The notes: generated by a model from the letters alone, not told the origin. A stretch of DNA of 64,000 nucleotides from Clostridiales bacterium (GCA_015243575.1 CP042469.1:4740929-4804928), one strand, 5' to 3'; shown: positions 43,133 through 52,318, counted from the first letter of the stretch. Numbers and translations are program-made.

Positions 43133-43178
43133 CGAAGCGCTGATTCCTTCCGTGCGCATCTCCATAAAATCAGTGCTT
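43133..43178. repeat. Dispersed intergenic element, copy 1
   Basis: CGAAGCGCTGATTCCTTCCG and the bases that follow closely match positions 63013-63038. Its ends AAGCGCTGATT and AATCAGTGCTT are complementary (one mismatch), giving a hairpin starting one base after the rapZ stop. Confidence 0.6.
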
Positions 43179-43212
43179 CCTTAGAAAAGCACATTCTTAG
43201 AAAGGGAAAACA

Positions 43213-44196
43213 ATGATTAATGAGAATTATGCCGGACCGAGAATTGCAGTGATCGGTGGGGGAACCGGCCTATCCGTTATCCTGCGGGGGATGAAGCGTA
43301 TTACGGATCAACTTACGGCGATTGTAACGGTTGCCGATGACGGGGGCGGATCCGGTGTTTTGAGGGAAGACCTTGGGATGCTTCCTCCCGGAGATATTCG
43401 AAGCTGCATCCTTGCCATGGCAGATGAAGAGGGGCTGATGCTCGAGCTTTTGAAATACCGTTTTACAGAAGGAATGTTGGAAGGGCAGAGCTTTGGAAAC
43501 TTGCTGATTGCAGCACTCAATGGGATTTGCGGCAATTTCGAGGAAGCTGTTGCCAAGACCCATGAAATTTTAAGAGTAAGGGGTCAGGTACTGCCCGTGA
43601 CCGGTACGGATATCCGGCTGGGCGCAAAGCTTGAAAACGGCGCGCTGGTCTTTGGAGAATCACAGATTCAGCCAGAGGTCCTTCGGCAGGGAAGCCCGAT
43701 CCAAAAGGTCTTTCTGATACCGGAAAACCCTACTGCCACAAAGGGCGCAATTGAGGCTATACATAACGCAGACATTCTTGTCATGGGTCCGGGGAGCTTG
43801 TTTACAAGCATTATTCCCAATTTCCTTGTTGAAGGTGTCGCTGACGCAATAAGGCAGGCTTCAGGCAGAAAGATCCTCATCTGCAACATGATGACCCAGC
43901 CCGGCGAAACGGATCACTTCACCGTCTGGGATCATGTTGAAAAAGCCTCCCGCTATCTGGGGGACGGAGTCATTGAATATGTCATCGCAAATAATACGGT
44001 GATTGACGAAGAAACGCTGAAACCATACAGTGAGGATGGAGCCGAGCAGATTATACCCACTGCAGAAGATCGATTCAGGCTCAAGGAGTTCGGGATCTCT
44101 CTTATCGAGAATAATTTTGCAGAAGTAAAAAAAGGATATATCCGACATGACGCGGATCGAATCGCGAGCGTGCTCTACAGCCTGCTCAGCGACTAG
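43213..44196 (+). CDS. yvcK: YvcK/gluconeogenesis factor (CofD-like fold)
   Basis: A 327-residue UDP-sugar-binding regulator of cell-wall synthesis and carbon metabolism. It starts RIAVIGGGTGLSVILRG (nucleotide-binding loop), then TVADDGGGSGVLREDLGMLPPGD, SFGNLLIAAL, and LVMGPGSLFTSIIPNFL. It belongs to the conserved rapZ-yvcK-whiA cluster of Gram-positives. GGGA lies before ATG 43213. In this genome the cluster continues with a kce gene before whiA. Confidence 0.96.
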   Translation: MINENYAGPRIAVIGGGTGLSVILRGMKRITDQLTAIVTVADDGGGSGVLREDLGMLPPGDIRSCILAMADEEGLMLELLKYRFTEGMLEGQSFGNLLIAALNGICGNFEEAVAKTHEILRVRGQVLPVTGTDIRLGAKLENGALVFGESQIQPEVLRQGSPIQKVFLIPENPTATKGAIEAIHNADILVMGPGSLFTSIIPNFLVEGVADAIRQASGRKILICNMMTQPGETDHFTVWDHVEKASRYLGDGVIEYVIANNTVIDEETLKPYSEDGAEQIIPTAEDRFRLKEFGISLIENNFAEVKKGYIRHDADRIASVLYSLLSD

Positions 44197-44278
44197 ATAT
44201 ACATTTGGGAGCGGGTTCAACTCCGACTATACAAGGAATTTGGACTTGCATTTATTTAATCTAAAGGAGAACAAACAA

Positions 44279-45100
44279 ATGGAAAAACTCATCATCACAG
44301 CGGCGATCTGCGGTGCAGAGGTGACAAAGGATCATAATCCTGCAGTCCCCTATACCGTCGAAGAAATCGTCAGGGAGGCAAAATCTGCTTACGATGCTGG
44401 AGCATCTGTCATCCATCTTCATGTAAGAGAAGATGACGGTACACCGACGCAGAGCAAGGATAGATTTCAGGTTTGCGTAGAAGCAATTCTGAAAGAATGC
44501 CCTGATGTCATTGTACAGCCCTCAACGGGAGGCGCTGTTGGCATGACGGATCTTGAGCGTCTGCAATCAACAGAGATTGTACCTGCACCGGAATTTGCAA
44601 CTTTGGACTGCGGAACTCTAAACTTCGGCGGAGACGAAATCTTTATCAATACAGATAATACGATTTTCAATTTTGCAAAGATCATGAAAGAAAGAGGCAT
44701 TAAGCCAGAACTTGAGGTCTTTGATAAGGGAATGATTGATATCGCCATGAAAGCACATAAAAAGGGATTGCTGGTGGAACCGCTGCATTTTGACTTCGTT
44801 CTTGGTGTACAGATGACGGCTACCGTCAGAGACCTGGTATTTATGGTGGGCAGTATCCCGGCAGGAAGTACCTGGACCGTTGCGGGGATTGGCCGTCATG
44901 AGTTTGAGATGGCTGCTGTTGCAATCATCATGGGCGGCCATGTCAGAGTAGGCTTTGAGGACAACCTTTATCTGGAAAAGGGCGTTCTTGCAAAAAACAA
45001 CGGGGAACTTGTTGAGAAAGTTGTCAAGCTTGCCAATATTTTGGGAAGAGAAATTGCTACCCCTGCGGAAGCCAGAAGAATCCTCAGCATCAGCAAATAA
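44279..45100 (+). CDS. kce: 3-keto-5-aminohexanoate cleavage enzyme (BKACE family)
   Basis: A 273-residue zinc TIM-barrel enzyme. The family condenses a beta-keto acid with acetyl-CoA; the founding member acts in lysine fermentation to butyrate and acetate. Visible features are the zinc motif VIHLHVREDDG near residues 44-55, VQPSTGGAVGM, ELEVFDKGMI, and IGRHEFEMA near the catalytic region. ATG 44279 is preceded by AAAGGAGA. Other lysine-fermentation genes (kamA, kdd, kal) are not in this window, so the true beta-keto acid substrate is open: BKACE paralogues use different substrates. Confidence 0.88.
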   Translation: MEKLIITAAICGAEVTKDHNPAVPYTVEEIVREAKSAYDAGASVIHLHVREDDGTPTQSKDRFQVCVEAILKECPDVIVQPSTGGAVGMTDLERLQSTEIVPAPEFATLDCGTLNFGGDEIFINTDNTIFNFAKIMKERGIKPELEVFDKGMIDIAMKAHKKGLLVEPLHFDFVLGVQMTATVRDLVFMVGSIPAGSTWTVAGIGRHEFEMAAVAIIMGGHVRVGFEDNLYLEKGVLAKNNGELVEKVVKLANILGREIATPAEARRILSISK

Positions 45101-45181
45101 TGAAAGATACTTTCCCTGTTGTAAAACGGCATGGATCAAACTTAACATAGCAATTTACAATACCATAAGATATTACACTGT

Positions 45182-45216
45182 CACACCTTGCGGGGAACAC
45201 ATCCCCGTAAGGTGTG
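45182..45216 (+). repeat. Hairpin just upstream of the whiA ribosome site
   Basis: CACACCTTGCGGGG pairs with CCCCGTAAGGTGTG (one mismatch) around AACACAT. No T-run follows, and the whiA ribosome site AGGAG begins about 10 nt later. It may end kce transcripts, or shield or stabilise whiA mRNA. Confidence 0.6.
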
Positions 45217-45237
45217 CCTTATTGACAGGAGCTGCAT

Positions 45238-46191
45238 ATGTCGTTTTCCGCAACAACGAAAAATGAAATCGCACGAATTGAATCTGAAAAAAAATGCTGC
45301 AAGCTGGCCGAAATTGCCGGTTTTATCCGTATGTGCGGAACGATTAAGCTCTCCGGCGGCGGAAAGATCAATGTGGTGCTATTGACGGAAAATCCTGCCG
45401 TAGCAAGGCATTTCAAAAAATTGATCAGAGCTTATTTCGGAACCAATGCTGGGCTGGTCATCGCCAAGACCAACATTCTGAAAAAAAGCCATTATTATGA
45501 GCTGACCATCGATTCCGCAATGAATGCAGAACAGATCCTAAGAGAGACGGGAATCCTCATGGTTAGAGAGGGCTGCAACTATATCAGTGACGGAATTTAT
45601 TCTGACTTAATCAAAACAAAGTGCTGCCGAAAAGCTTATCTGAGAGGGGTTTTTCTGGGAGCAGGAACCATCAGCGATCCTGAGAAAGCATATCATCTGG
45701 AAATCGTATGCAACAGCGAAATTCTGAGCAATGATGTGAAAAAGCTGGTCAACAGCTTCGGACTTCATTCCAAATCAGTGGTTCGCAAGAACAGCCATGT
45801 TGTCTATCTGAAGGAGGCCGAACAAATTATCGACTTTCTGAATATCCTTGGAGCCCATGGGCAGCTGCTGGATTTTGAAAACGTGCGGATCATGAAGGAA
45901 ATGCGAAATAAAACCAATCGAATTAACAATTGCGATAGTGCAAATTTAGATAAAACCATAAACGCTTCTGCCAGGCAGATGGATAATATCAGGCTTATAG
46001 AAAGCGTCAGAGGACTTGCCTCGCTGCCGGAGAAGCTGCAGGCTGCTGCAGAGCTTCGATTGGAAAACCCGGAGGCATCGCTTATCGAATTAGCGGAGAT
46101 GATGGACCCTCCCATCGGCAAATCAGGAATCAACCACCGATTTAAAAAACTGGAAGAAATTGCGGAGAAAATACGAGCTGTCCAATCATAA
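45238..46191 (+). CDS. whiA: WhiA sporulation/cell-division regulator
   Basis: A 317-residue DNA-binding protein with an N-terminal degenerate LAGLIDADG homing-endonuclease-like domain (FIRMCGTIKLSGGG, CCRKAYLRGVFLGAGTISDP) and a C-terminal helix-turn-helix (RLENPEASLIELAEMMDPPIGKSG, split across the motif). WhiA controls division and, in some Gram-positives, sporulation. AGGAG precedes ATG 45238. It normally follows yvcK directly; here kce intervenes. The next usual neighbour, crh/HPr, is absent. Confidence 0.96.
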   Translation: MSFSATTKNEIARIESEKKCCKLAEIAGFIRMCGTIKLSGGGKINVVLLTENPAVARHFKKLIRAYFGTNAGLVIAKTNILKKSHYYELTIDSAMNAEQILRETGILMVREGCNYISDGIYSDLIKTKCCRKAYLRGVFLGAGTISDPEKAYHLEIVCNSEILSNDVKKLVNSFGLHSKSVVRKNSHVVYLKEAEQIIDFLNILGAHGQLLDFENVRIMKEMRNKTNRINNCDSANLDKTINASARQMDNIRLIESVRGLASLPEKLQAAAELRLENPEASLIELAEMMDPPIGKSGINHRFKKLEEIAEKIRAVQS

Positions 46192-46362
46192 TTGCTATGA
46201 CATACATATTTTCTGCTGGAAAGGAATACTGTAGTTAGGGGTAGTCCGTTTTTTAATATGGTAGTAATATCGTTTTCTATCTATAAAATGGGGCGTGCAT
46301 TTGCTGTAGACATGTCTCGGATATTCCCTGATTACTATCTATGATATTAGGAGGAAACGTGT

Positions 46363-48717
46363 ATGAGAAAACAAAAGTACAAGGTCATATTGTCTCTTAT
46401 TGTTATCTTGCTCCTGATTTGCAGTACTCTTACGGCTTTCGCCGCACCGGAAGGCGATGAGTACCCACTGCCTCGGAATGCGGTGCTGTATTCCGAGCTG
46501 AAGGATCGGCTGGAGCTGCTAACGGCAAAGAATCCGGCACTTATGAACTATGAGGTAATCGGCCGTTCCTTGGAAGGCAGGGAGCTCTACTTGGTCACAA
46601 TTTCCGACGAAGAGGGAATGAAAAATCTGGACAAATACAAGGACTTTATGCAGGGTGCTGTCAATTCTCCTGAAAAAGCAAGGCAAGCGCTGAAAAACAG
46701 TGATATGCGGATTCCTGTATTCTTTAATGCGAGCATTCACGGCAATGAGACAACTGGAACGGATGGCGTACTGAAGTTGATTGAAAAACTTCTGACGGAC
46801 AACAGCGCTGAAACAAAACAAATTCTGAAGAACTGTGTGGTTCTGATTAACGTTTGTCAAAACCCCGATGGAAGAGCCTCCGGACATCGTGAGAACGGGT
46901 CAGGAACCGACCTGAATCGGGACTATATCACCCAGAGTCAGCCAGAGGTCAAGGCTGTGGTAGATAACATCGCAACCCAGTGGTTTCCGACAGCAATGCT
47001 GGATCTGCATGGCTTCATGGGCAGTGACAACGTGCTGCTGGAACCATGTACCATTCCTCATAATCCGAATTATGAATATGATCTTGCTTTAAAATATGCC
47101 CTTCCTCATGCAGAGGCCATCGCTTCGGCCATCACAGCTCTGACGAAACGGGATGTGGATATCCCTCTCAAGGTGTGGGAAGATGGCTGGGACGATTATC
47201 CTCCGATTTTTACACCTCAGTATTTCATGTACCTCGGTGCCATCGGACATACTCTGGAGGTGAAATTCCCGAACCAGCAGGGCATTAATACCGCATATAC
47301 TGCATGTTATGCATCTTTAAAATATCTATCGGACAATAAGAACAGTCTGTTGGACAATCAATTCCAGATTTACGAAAGAGGTGTAAAAGGGCTCTCGGTA
47401 GAAACGGATATCACGTTCCCAGAGGCTTACGTCATCCCCATGGATGCGGCCATGCAGCAGGATTCTCTGGAAGCGGCAAACATGATCACCCATCTTCTGA
47501 ACAATAAGGTGGTGGTGAAAAAGGCGGATCAGCCATTTACCGCTGACGGCAGAGAATATCCGGCGGGAACCTATGTCGTTCCCATGAAGCAGGGACTGCG
47601 CGGCCTTGCAAATACAATGCTATGGAAGGGTGAAGATGTCAGCGTGCTGGTTGATGCGATGTACGACATTTCTGCCTACTCCTTCCCGCAGCTTTGCGGC
47701 TTTGATGCGATTGTTGTCAACAAACCGTTTGCGGCTAATCTGACAGCGGTTAAGGAGGCTGCTGCACCAGCAGGTTCCATGGCAGAGGGGAGCGCTGCTA
47801 ACTATGCAATTGCGGTTGAAAACAACGATGCATACCGTGCCGTCAATACTCTTGTTAAGGATGGTATTCCGGTTTACAGAATGAGTGCTGCCAGCGGTTC
47901 CTATCCAACCGGTACTTTTGTCATTCCGGCAAAGAAAGAAGCAGCTGTGATGCTGCGCCAGCTGGCAGGTCAATACGCAATCAATGTTCAGGGTGTGGAT
48001 AAGATCGAAGGAAAACTCCTCCCTGTGAAGCTTTCCAAAACAGCAGTTCTGGGAAATGACGGAGGCGTTGCAACCATGATGAAGGAACTCGGTTTTAATG
48101 TGACCGCTGTGCCTTATTACAAAATTAACAACGGCTATGACCTTGAAGCGAACGGCTTTACCAATCTGGTCATCAGTGGTACCCAGAGCTATTGGGATGA
48201 CAGCTATGAGGCGACTGGTGTTACCTGGTCCCTGGACGAAGTCGGGCAGAAGGAGATCATTAATTTTGCCAAGGCTCATGATTTTATCGGCGTAGGCTAT
48301 GCAGGAGCCAAAGTCAACGAAGCTGCAGGAAAGCTGCAGGCGAAATACAAATTTACCGGCTCAGAGCATGACGGACAGACAGCGGAAAACGGGATCTGCA
48401 TCATAAATGGAAATCCAGACGATCCAATTACTTATGGATATGGAAATGGCAAGACGGTATTTGCTTATGGTCCGATTTGGTTTGATTCCGTTTCGGATAA
48501 GGCTGCGGTAGCGGCAAGCTTCAGCAAAGAGAATCTGTATCTGGCAGGGTTCTGGAAGGATCCAGCGGCAGCTTCGGGCGCTCCTGTCATTCTGCGGGAT
48601 ACAAATGCTGATTACGATGCAGTACTTTTTGGTATTGAACCCACCTTCCGCAGTTACACCCCATCGAGCTTCGGACTCATGGCAAACGCGATGTACTATC
48701 TCGGATATGATGAATAG
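46363..48717 (+). CDS. Secreted M14-family zinc carboxypeptidase
   Basis: A 784-residue exported metallopeptidase. The signal peptide (hydrophobic core ILSLIVILLLIC, likely cleaved after TAFAA) leads into the M14 domain: zinc ligands His126 and Glu129 (SIHGNETTG) and His216 (LDLHGF), substrate Arg186 (DLNRDY), catalytic Glu299 (GHTLEVKFP). About 400 further residues form two or more extra beta domains of unknown role. This long layout resembles gamma-D-glutamyl or peptide-degrading M14 proteins of clostridia. AGGAGG precedes the ATG. It is a single gene with its own terminator. Confidence 0.93.
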   Translation: MRKQKYKVILSLIVILLLICSTLTAFAAPEGDEYPLPRNAVLYSELKDRLELLTAKNPALMNYEVIGRSLEGRELYLVTISDEEGMKNLDKYKDFMQGAVNSPEKARQALKNSDMRIPVFFNASIHGNETTGTDGVLKLIEKLLTDNSAETKQILKNCVVLINVCQNPDGRASGHRENGSGTDLNRDYITQSQPEVKAVVDNIATQWFPTAMLDLHGFMGSDNVLLEPCTIPHNPNYEYDLALKYALPHAEAIASAITALTKRDVDIPLKVWEDGWDDYPPIFTPQYFMYLGAIGHTLEVKFPNQQGINTAYTACYASLKYLSDNKNSLLDNQFQIYERGVKGLSVETDITFPEAYVIPMDAAMQQDSLEAANMITHLLNNKVVVKKADQPFTADGREYPAGTYVVPMKQGLRGLANTMLWKGEDVSVLVDAMYDISAYSFPQLCGFDAIVVNKPFAANLTAVKEAAAPAGSMAEGSAANYAIAVENNDAYRAVNTLVKDGIPVYRMSAASGSYPTGTFVIPAKKEAAVMLRQLAGQYAINVQGVDKIEGKLLPVKLSKTAVLGNDGGVATMMKELGFNVTAVPYYKINNGYDLEANGFTNLVISGTQSYWDDSYEATGVTWSLDEVGQKEIINFAKAHDFIGVGYAGAKVNEAAGKLQAKYKFTGSEHDGQTAENGICIINGNPDDPITYGYGNGKTVFAYGPIWFDSVSDKAAVAASFSKENLYLAGFWKDPAAASGAPVILRDTNADYDAVLFGIEPTFRSYTPSSFGLMANAMYYLGYDE

Positions 48718-48766
48718 ATGCCTATCATAATTAGGCGATTTGATAGAAATGAAAAAAGGTTTGTTG

Positions 48767-48799
48767 CCGGGCGGTTCTTCTGAACCACCCGGTTTTTTA
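48767..48799 (+). terminator. Intrinsic terminator of the M14 peptidase gene
   Basis: CCGGGCGGTTC pairs with GAACCACCCGG (one mismatch) around TTCT, followed by six Ts. Confidence 0.9.
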
Positions 48800-48928
48800 T
48801 TGATATACAGCATATTTTTATTGATAAACGATAAAAATATATTGACATACAATAACCTGCTAGATATAATAATCCTGAAATCAGAATCTGATATAAAATC
48901 TTTTGATCAAAGGAAAGGAATCTTTAGA

Positions 48929-49375
48929 ATGTGGAATCCCAATAAATCAGTGATTGCTTCATCCGTTTGCACGAAAATTACCATCGGCATTGTCATTGGC
49001 ATCATACTGACCGCTCCGTATCTGGTAAACGGATATGTGGGCTATGCGGCGAAAGATCCGGCGGTGGTACGGCCGCTGATCGTTACCATCTATGCCTGTG
49101 CTGTGCCTGGGCTGATTGCCATGCTGTCTCTCAATAAGCTTCTTGCCAACATCAAGAAGAAAGAGGTTTTCATTGAAAAGAATGTCAAGCTGCTCCGTAT
49201 GATCTCCTGGTGTAGTTTTGCAGTTTCGGGAATCTTGCTTGCATCGGGTTTCTACTATTTAATGTTTGTGTTTATTGCTTTTGCGGCAGCATTCTTCGGG
49301 CTGATTCTCAGGGTTGTGAAGAATGTCATTGAGCAGGCGGTGGCCATCAAAAATGAAAATGATTTTACGATATAG
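48929..49375 (+). CDS. DUF2975-type small membrane protein
   Basis: A 148-residue protein with four hydrophobic helices (ITIGIVIGIILTAPYLV; VRPLIVTIYACAVPGLIAML; MISWCSFAVSGILLASGFYYL; VFIAFAAAFFGLILRVV), matching the DUF2975 layout. ATG 48929 follows AAAGGA; the longer frame from 48740 runs through the preceding terminator. In Firmicutes such proteins are almost always paired with a small Cro/CI-type regulator, as here 15 bp downstream. Function is unknown. Confidence 0.85.
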   Translation: MWNPNKSVIASSVCTKITIGIVIGIILTAPYLVNGYVGYAAKDPAVVRPLIVTIYACAVPGLIAMLSLNKLLANIKKKEVFIEKNVKLLRMISWCSFAVSGILLASGFYYLMFVFIAFAAAFFGLILRVVKNVIEQAVAIKNENDFTI

Positions 49376-49390
49376 AGAGGGGGACTGGGC

Positions 49391-49600
49391 ATGGCCATTG
49401 GGGTAAACCTCGACGTCATCATGGCGAAGAGAAAAATTTCGGCAGGGGAGCTTTCCGATAAAATCGGAATTACGCCGGCAAACCTCTCCATATTGAAAAA
49501 CAATAAAGCAAAAGCCATCCGGTTTTCCACACTGGAGGAGCTTTGCAAGGTGCTGGACTGCCAGCCGGGGGATATTTTAGAGTATATCAAGGAGGATTAG
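49391..49600 (+). CDS. Small XRE/Cro-type regulator (YozG-like)
   Basis: A 69-residue helix-turn-helix protein: IMAKRKISAGELSDKIGIT and NLSILKNNKAKAIRFSTLEE form the classical recognition unit, and the end LEELCKVLDCQPGDILEYI is typical of the YozG/YvaO class. It probably autoregulates the DUF2975 module. GGGG precedes ATG 49391. The downstream DUF4173 gene begins 2 bp after its stop, and the ribosome site for that gene (AAGGAGG) is within its last codons. Confidence 0.92.
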   Translation: MAIGVNLDVIMAKRKISAGELSDKIGITPANLSILKNNKAKAIRFSTLEELCKVLDCQPGDILEYIKED

Positions 49601-49602
49601 AA

Positions 49603-51234
49603 ATGAACGGGGAATTATCAGGGGGAACGAACGGAGTTATGAACGAAACAAAGCCGGGGCCAGAGGAGCCCATAAATGGAGAAAAGACGGGGGAAATGAA
49701 AGAGCCCCATACGTATTATGGGATTCGAAAGCCCGAGCCCATGCATTTTGAGACAGCGGATATCGTGCTGGCCTTCGGGATGCTTATCATCGGTTTTCTG
49801 TATTGGAATCTCATCCGGATTGACAGCCTGGGGCTTGGTGTAACCTTGTTTGCCGCAGTTTTATGGGGGGCGGCATCAGTATACTTCCGGATCAGCGGCA
49901 TCAAGCAGACGCGAGCAGGTCTTCTGGCTTCCGGTGTCTTTCTCTTGTCTGCTGTGAATTTTGTTCTATTTGATATCACATTGATCAAGGGGCTTAACTT
50001 TATTTTTATATCGCTGGCCTTTGTGTTTTGGGTGCTGGTCACAGCGGGAAAACGCCTGGAAGAAAAGATATCACTGTATGCCATCAGTGATATGTTCTAT
50101 CAGCTTCTTGTGATTCCCTTCACCAATTTTTCGGGCTGCTTTTCCGGAATCCGGCAGGTGTTTGCAAAGAGCAAAAGAGGAAAAGGGGTTTTGAGCGGCA
50201 TTCTAGGAATTCTGATCTTTCTGCCTGTTCTGGTGATGGTAATTACCTTGCTGAGCAGCGCAGATGCTGCATTTGAGGGCATTATTGATCATATTCGGTT
50301 TTCTGTTTCGGAGAATCTATTTGAATATCTGTTTCAGATCATTCTGGGATTGCCGGTGGCCTGCTATCTTTATGGTATGCTCTATGGAAACCGCTATCAG
50401 AGAAATACCGGGAACGTTACACTGGAATCCGTTAACAAAAATCTGGATTTTTTCCGGTTTGCGCCAGGTGTTACCGTCTATTCTGCAATGACAGCATTGA
50501 ATCTAATTTACCTTGTTTTCTTTCTGGCCCAGGCGTCCTATCTATTCTCTGCATTTGAAGGCAGCCTGCCTCAAACAATGACTTACGCAGAATATGCCCG
50601 GAGGGGATTTTTTGAACTCTGCGCAGTCTCCGCCATCAATCTGGCGGTCATTGCCGGGGCTCACTTGATCGCAAAGCGTGACAGGGTCAAGGTCTTGCGG
50701 GGAGAGACCATCGCTTTATGTATCTTTACCATTGCACTTCTTGCTACTGCAATGAGTAAAATGGGGATGTACATCAGCTATTACGGGCTGACGCAGCTGC
50801 GCGTTTACACCAGCTGGTTTATGGTTCTGCTGCTTGCATTCTTTATCATCATTCTGCTGCGCCAGTTCAAAAGTTTTCAGGGCACCCAGGCAGCGCTTGT
50901 CAGCTTTCTGATATTATTCATGGTGCTATGCTATGGGAATATTGACGGCCTCATTGCAAAATATAATATTGAACGGTATCAGGCGGGTACACTGGAGTCT
51001 GTTGATTTGGAATCGATGTCATATCTGTCGGATGCGGCAGTACCGGAACTTTATAGGCTCTATCAGGAAACTGAGGATGAGGGTTTCAAGAAGGACATTA
51101 AAGCTGCAATCCTGGGGAATCTGTATGAGGAGCACAGCGGATCGGTGGCTGCAGTCTCCTTCCGGGATTTTAATCTTCAGTCATACCAGGCTGACGCGAT
51201 TAGAAACACACTGACTGAGGCAGGAGCAAATTAG
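49603..51234 (+). CDS. DUF4173-type integral membrane protein
   Basis: A 543-residue protein. A hydrophilic Gly/Glu-rich N-terminal stretch of about 50 residues is followed by about 12 hydrophobic helices and a C-terminal soluble region (LESVDLESMSYLSDAAVPEL) predicted outside or inside depending on topology. The layout and segments such as VYSAMTALNLIYLVFFLAQA and SYLFSAFEGSLPQTMTYAEY match DUF4173/DUF4153-like proteins of unknown role. ATG 49603 follows AAGGAGG and the HTH stop. It forms one unit with the two upstream genes. Confidence 0.87.
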   Translation: MNGELSGGTNGVMNETKPGPEEPINGEKTGEMKEPHTYYGIRKPEPMHFETADIVLAFGMLIIGFLYWNLIRIDSLGLGVTLFAAVLWGAASVYFRISGIKQTRAGLLASGVFLLSAVNFVLFDITLIKGLNFIFISLAFVFWVLVTAGKRLEEKISLYAISDMFYQLLVIPFTNFSGCFSGIRQVFAKSKRGKGVLSGILGILIFLPVLVMVITLLSSADAAFEGIIDHIRFSVSENLFEYLFQIILGLPVACYLYGMLYGNRYQRNTGNVTLESVNKNLDFFRFAPGVTVYSAMTALNLIYLVFFLAQASYLFSAFEGSLPQTMTYAEYARRGFFELCAVSAINLAVIAGAHLIAKRDRVKVLRGETIALCIFTIALLATAMSKMGMYISYYGLTQLRVYTSWFMVLLLAFFIIILLRQFKSFQGTQAALVSFLILFMVLCYGNIDGLIAKYNIERYQAGTLESVDLESMSYLSDAAVPELYRLYQETEDEGFKKDIKAAILGNLYEEHSGSVAAVSFRDFNLQSYQADAIRNTLTEAGAN

Positions 51235-51342
51235 AGCGTGTCTGAAAATAACGATTGAATACAGCATCGGTTGACTATGGTACTACTGGTCTTTTCCAGG
51301 CTCGCTTCTACGGGCAGCCGATGCGATAAGGAGAACGATATT

Positions 51343-51669
51343 ATGAATGCATTATGGAATCCTGGAAGCTTGGTTTTCGGTCTGATCGCTTGGGGACTGC
51401 CAGTTTTCGCTCTGTTGCGGGACAACAAGGCAGGACGCAAGAATTGGTCTATGCTTTGTGCATTGAGTATCAGTGCCTGTTCACTGGCGATGAAACTGCA
51501 GCTGAATGAAGTGAAATACAGGGTGGATATGGAGGACTGGTCTGCGCTTGCAGACACATCCGGCGCTGTAGCCACGGTATCCTCCATTCTTTTTACCGTC
51601 ACCATTGTTCTGAATGCCATCGTCTTTTTCGTATATTACGAAGCAAATAGGAAAAAGGATTATCCTTAG
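51343..51669 (+). CDS. Small membrane protein, hypothetical
   Basis: A 108-residue protein with three probable membrane helices (LVFGLIAWGLPVFALL; SMLCALSISACSLAMKL; VSSILFTVTIVLNAIVFFVYY). ATG 51343 follows AAGGAGA. It lies about 110 bp after the DUF4173 gene on the same strand and may belong to that module. No family was recognised. Confidence 0.75.
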   Translation: MNALWNPGSLVFGLIAWGLPVFALLRDNKAGRKNWSMLCALSISACSLAMKLQLNEVKYRVDMEDWSALADTSGAVATVSSILFTVTIVLNAIVFFVYYEANRKKDYP

Positions 51670-51747
51670 GCTCTTCCTTTTTTCTCTTTTTTTATCCGGA
51701 CAAGGGGTATATAATGGAGATGAATCAGTACGTTAAGAGCGGCTGAA

Positions 51748-51787
51748 ACCGGAAGTTGCGGTCTATGGCCGCGATGGAAATTCCGGT
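51748..51787 (+). repeat. Hairpin directly before the thioesterase ribosome site
   Basis: ACCGGAA (51748-51754) pairs with TTCCGGT (51781-51787), with an inner GCGG/CCGC pairing. GAGAGGAG starts right after the hairpin. Confidence 0.55.
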
Positions 51788-51801
51788 AGAGAGGAGTCTT
51801 C

Positions 51802-52212
51802 ATGATTGAGCATAAAAATTTAATCCGGGTCATCTATGCGGACACTGACGCAATGGGCGTTGTGTATCATACAAATTATATCAAGTGGTTTGAGGCAGGC
51901 AGGTCAGAGCTTCTGCGCAGTATCGGTTATCCTTATTCCCAGCTGGAGGAGGAGGGCGTCATGCTTCCCGTGGCAGAATGCAGCTGCAAGTATAAGCTGC
52001 CTGCGGTCTATGATGATCTGCTTGAAGTCACATCAAGGATCTCTGAGCTAAAAGCCGCTACGATTACGCTGGATTATGAGATAAGAAGAGCGGCCACCGG
52101 CGAGTTGCTGGTGACAGGATGGACAAAGCATGCAATTACGGATCATTCCTTCAAACCGGTACGGCTGAGAAATAAGAACCGGGCACTGTACGATAGAATT
52201 ATAGAGGGATAG
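51802..52212 (+). CDS. Hotdog-fold acyl-CoA thioesterase (YbgC/4HBT family)
   Basis: A 136-residue homotetrameric-type hotdog protein. The catalytic segment YADTDAMGVVYHTNYIKWFE contains the active Asp and the conserved HxNY pattern. The long helix (ARSELLRSIG-like) and the ISELKAATITLDYEI strand follow. It hydrolyses acyl-CoA or aryl-CoA esters; exact substrate unknown. GAGGAG precedes ATG 51802. Short repeats follow its stop codon. Confidence 0.93.
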   Translation: MIEHKNLIRVIYADTDAMGVVYHTNYIKWFEAGRSELLRSIGYPYSQLEEEGVMLPVAECSCKYKLPAVYDDLLEVTSRISELKAATITLDYEIRRAATGELLVTGWTKHAITDHSFKPVRLRNKNRALYDRIIEG

Positions 52213-52318
52213 ATTCGGGAAAATTAGCAAGATAGATTGAAAAAATATAGCAAGGTAGATTGGCAAAATATAACGAGATAGATGGGCAAACAGCAAGATA
52301 GATTGGCAATTTATTAGG
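52209..52318. repeat. 23-bp imperfect tandem repeat, about five units
   Basis: Units begin ATAGATT and end AGCAAG: 52209-52231, 52232-52254, 52255-52277 (each 23 nt), then 20 and 21 nt to 52318. Copies diverge by several bases. It fills the gap between the thioesterase stop (overlapping its last bases) and the FmdE-like gene. Confidence 0.85.
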
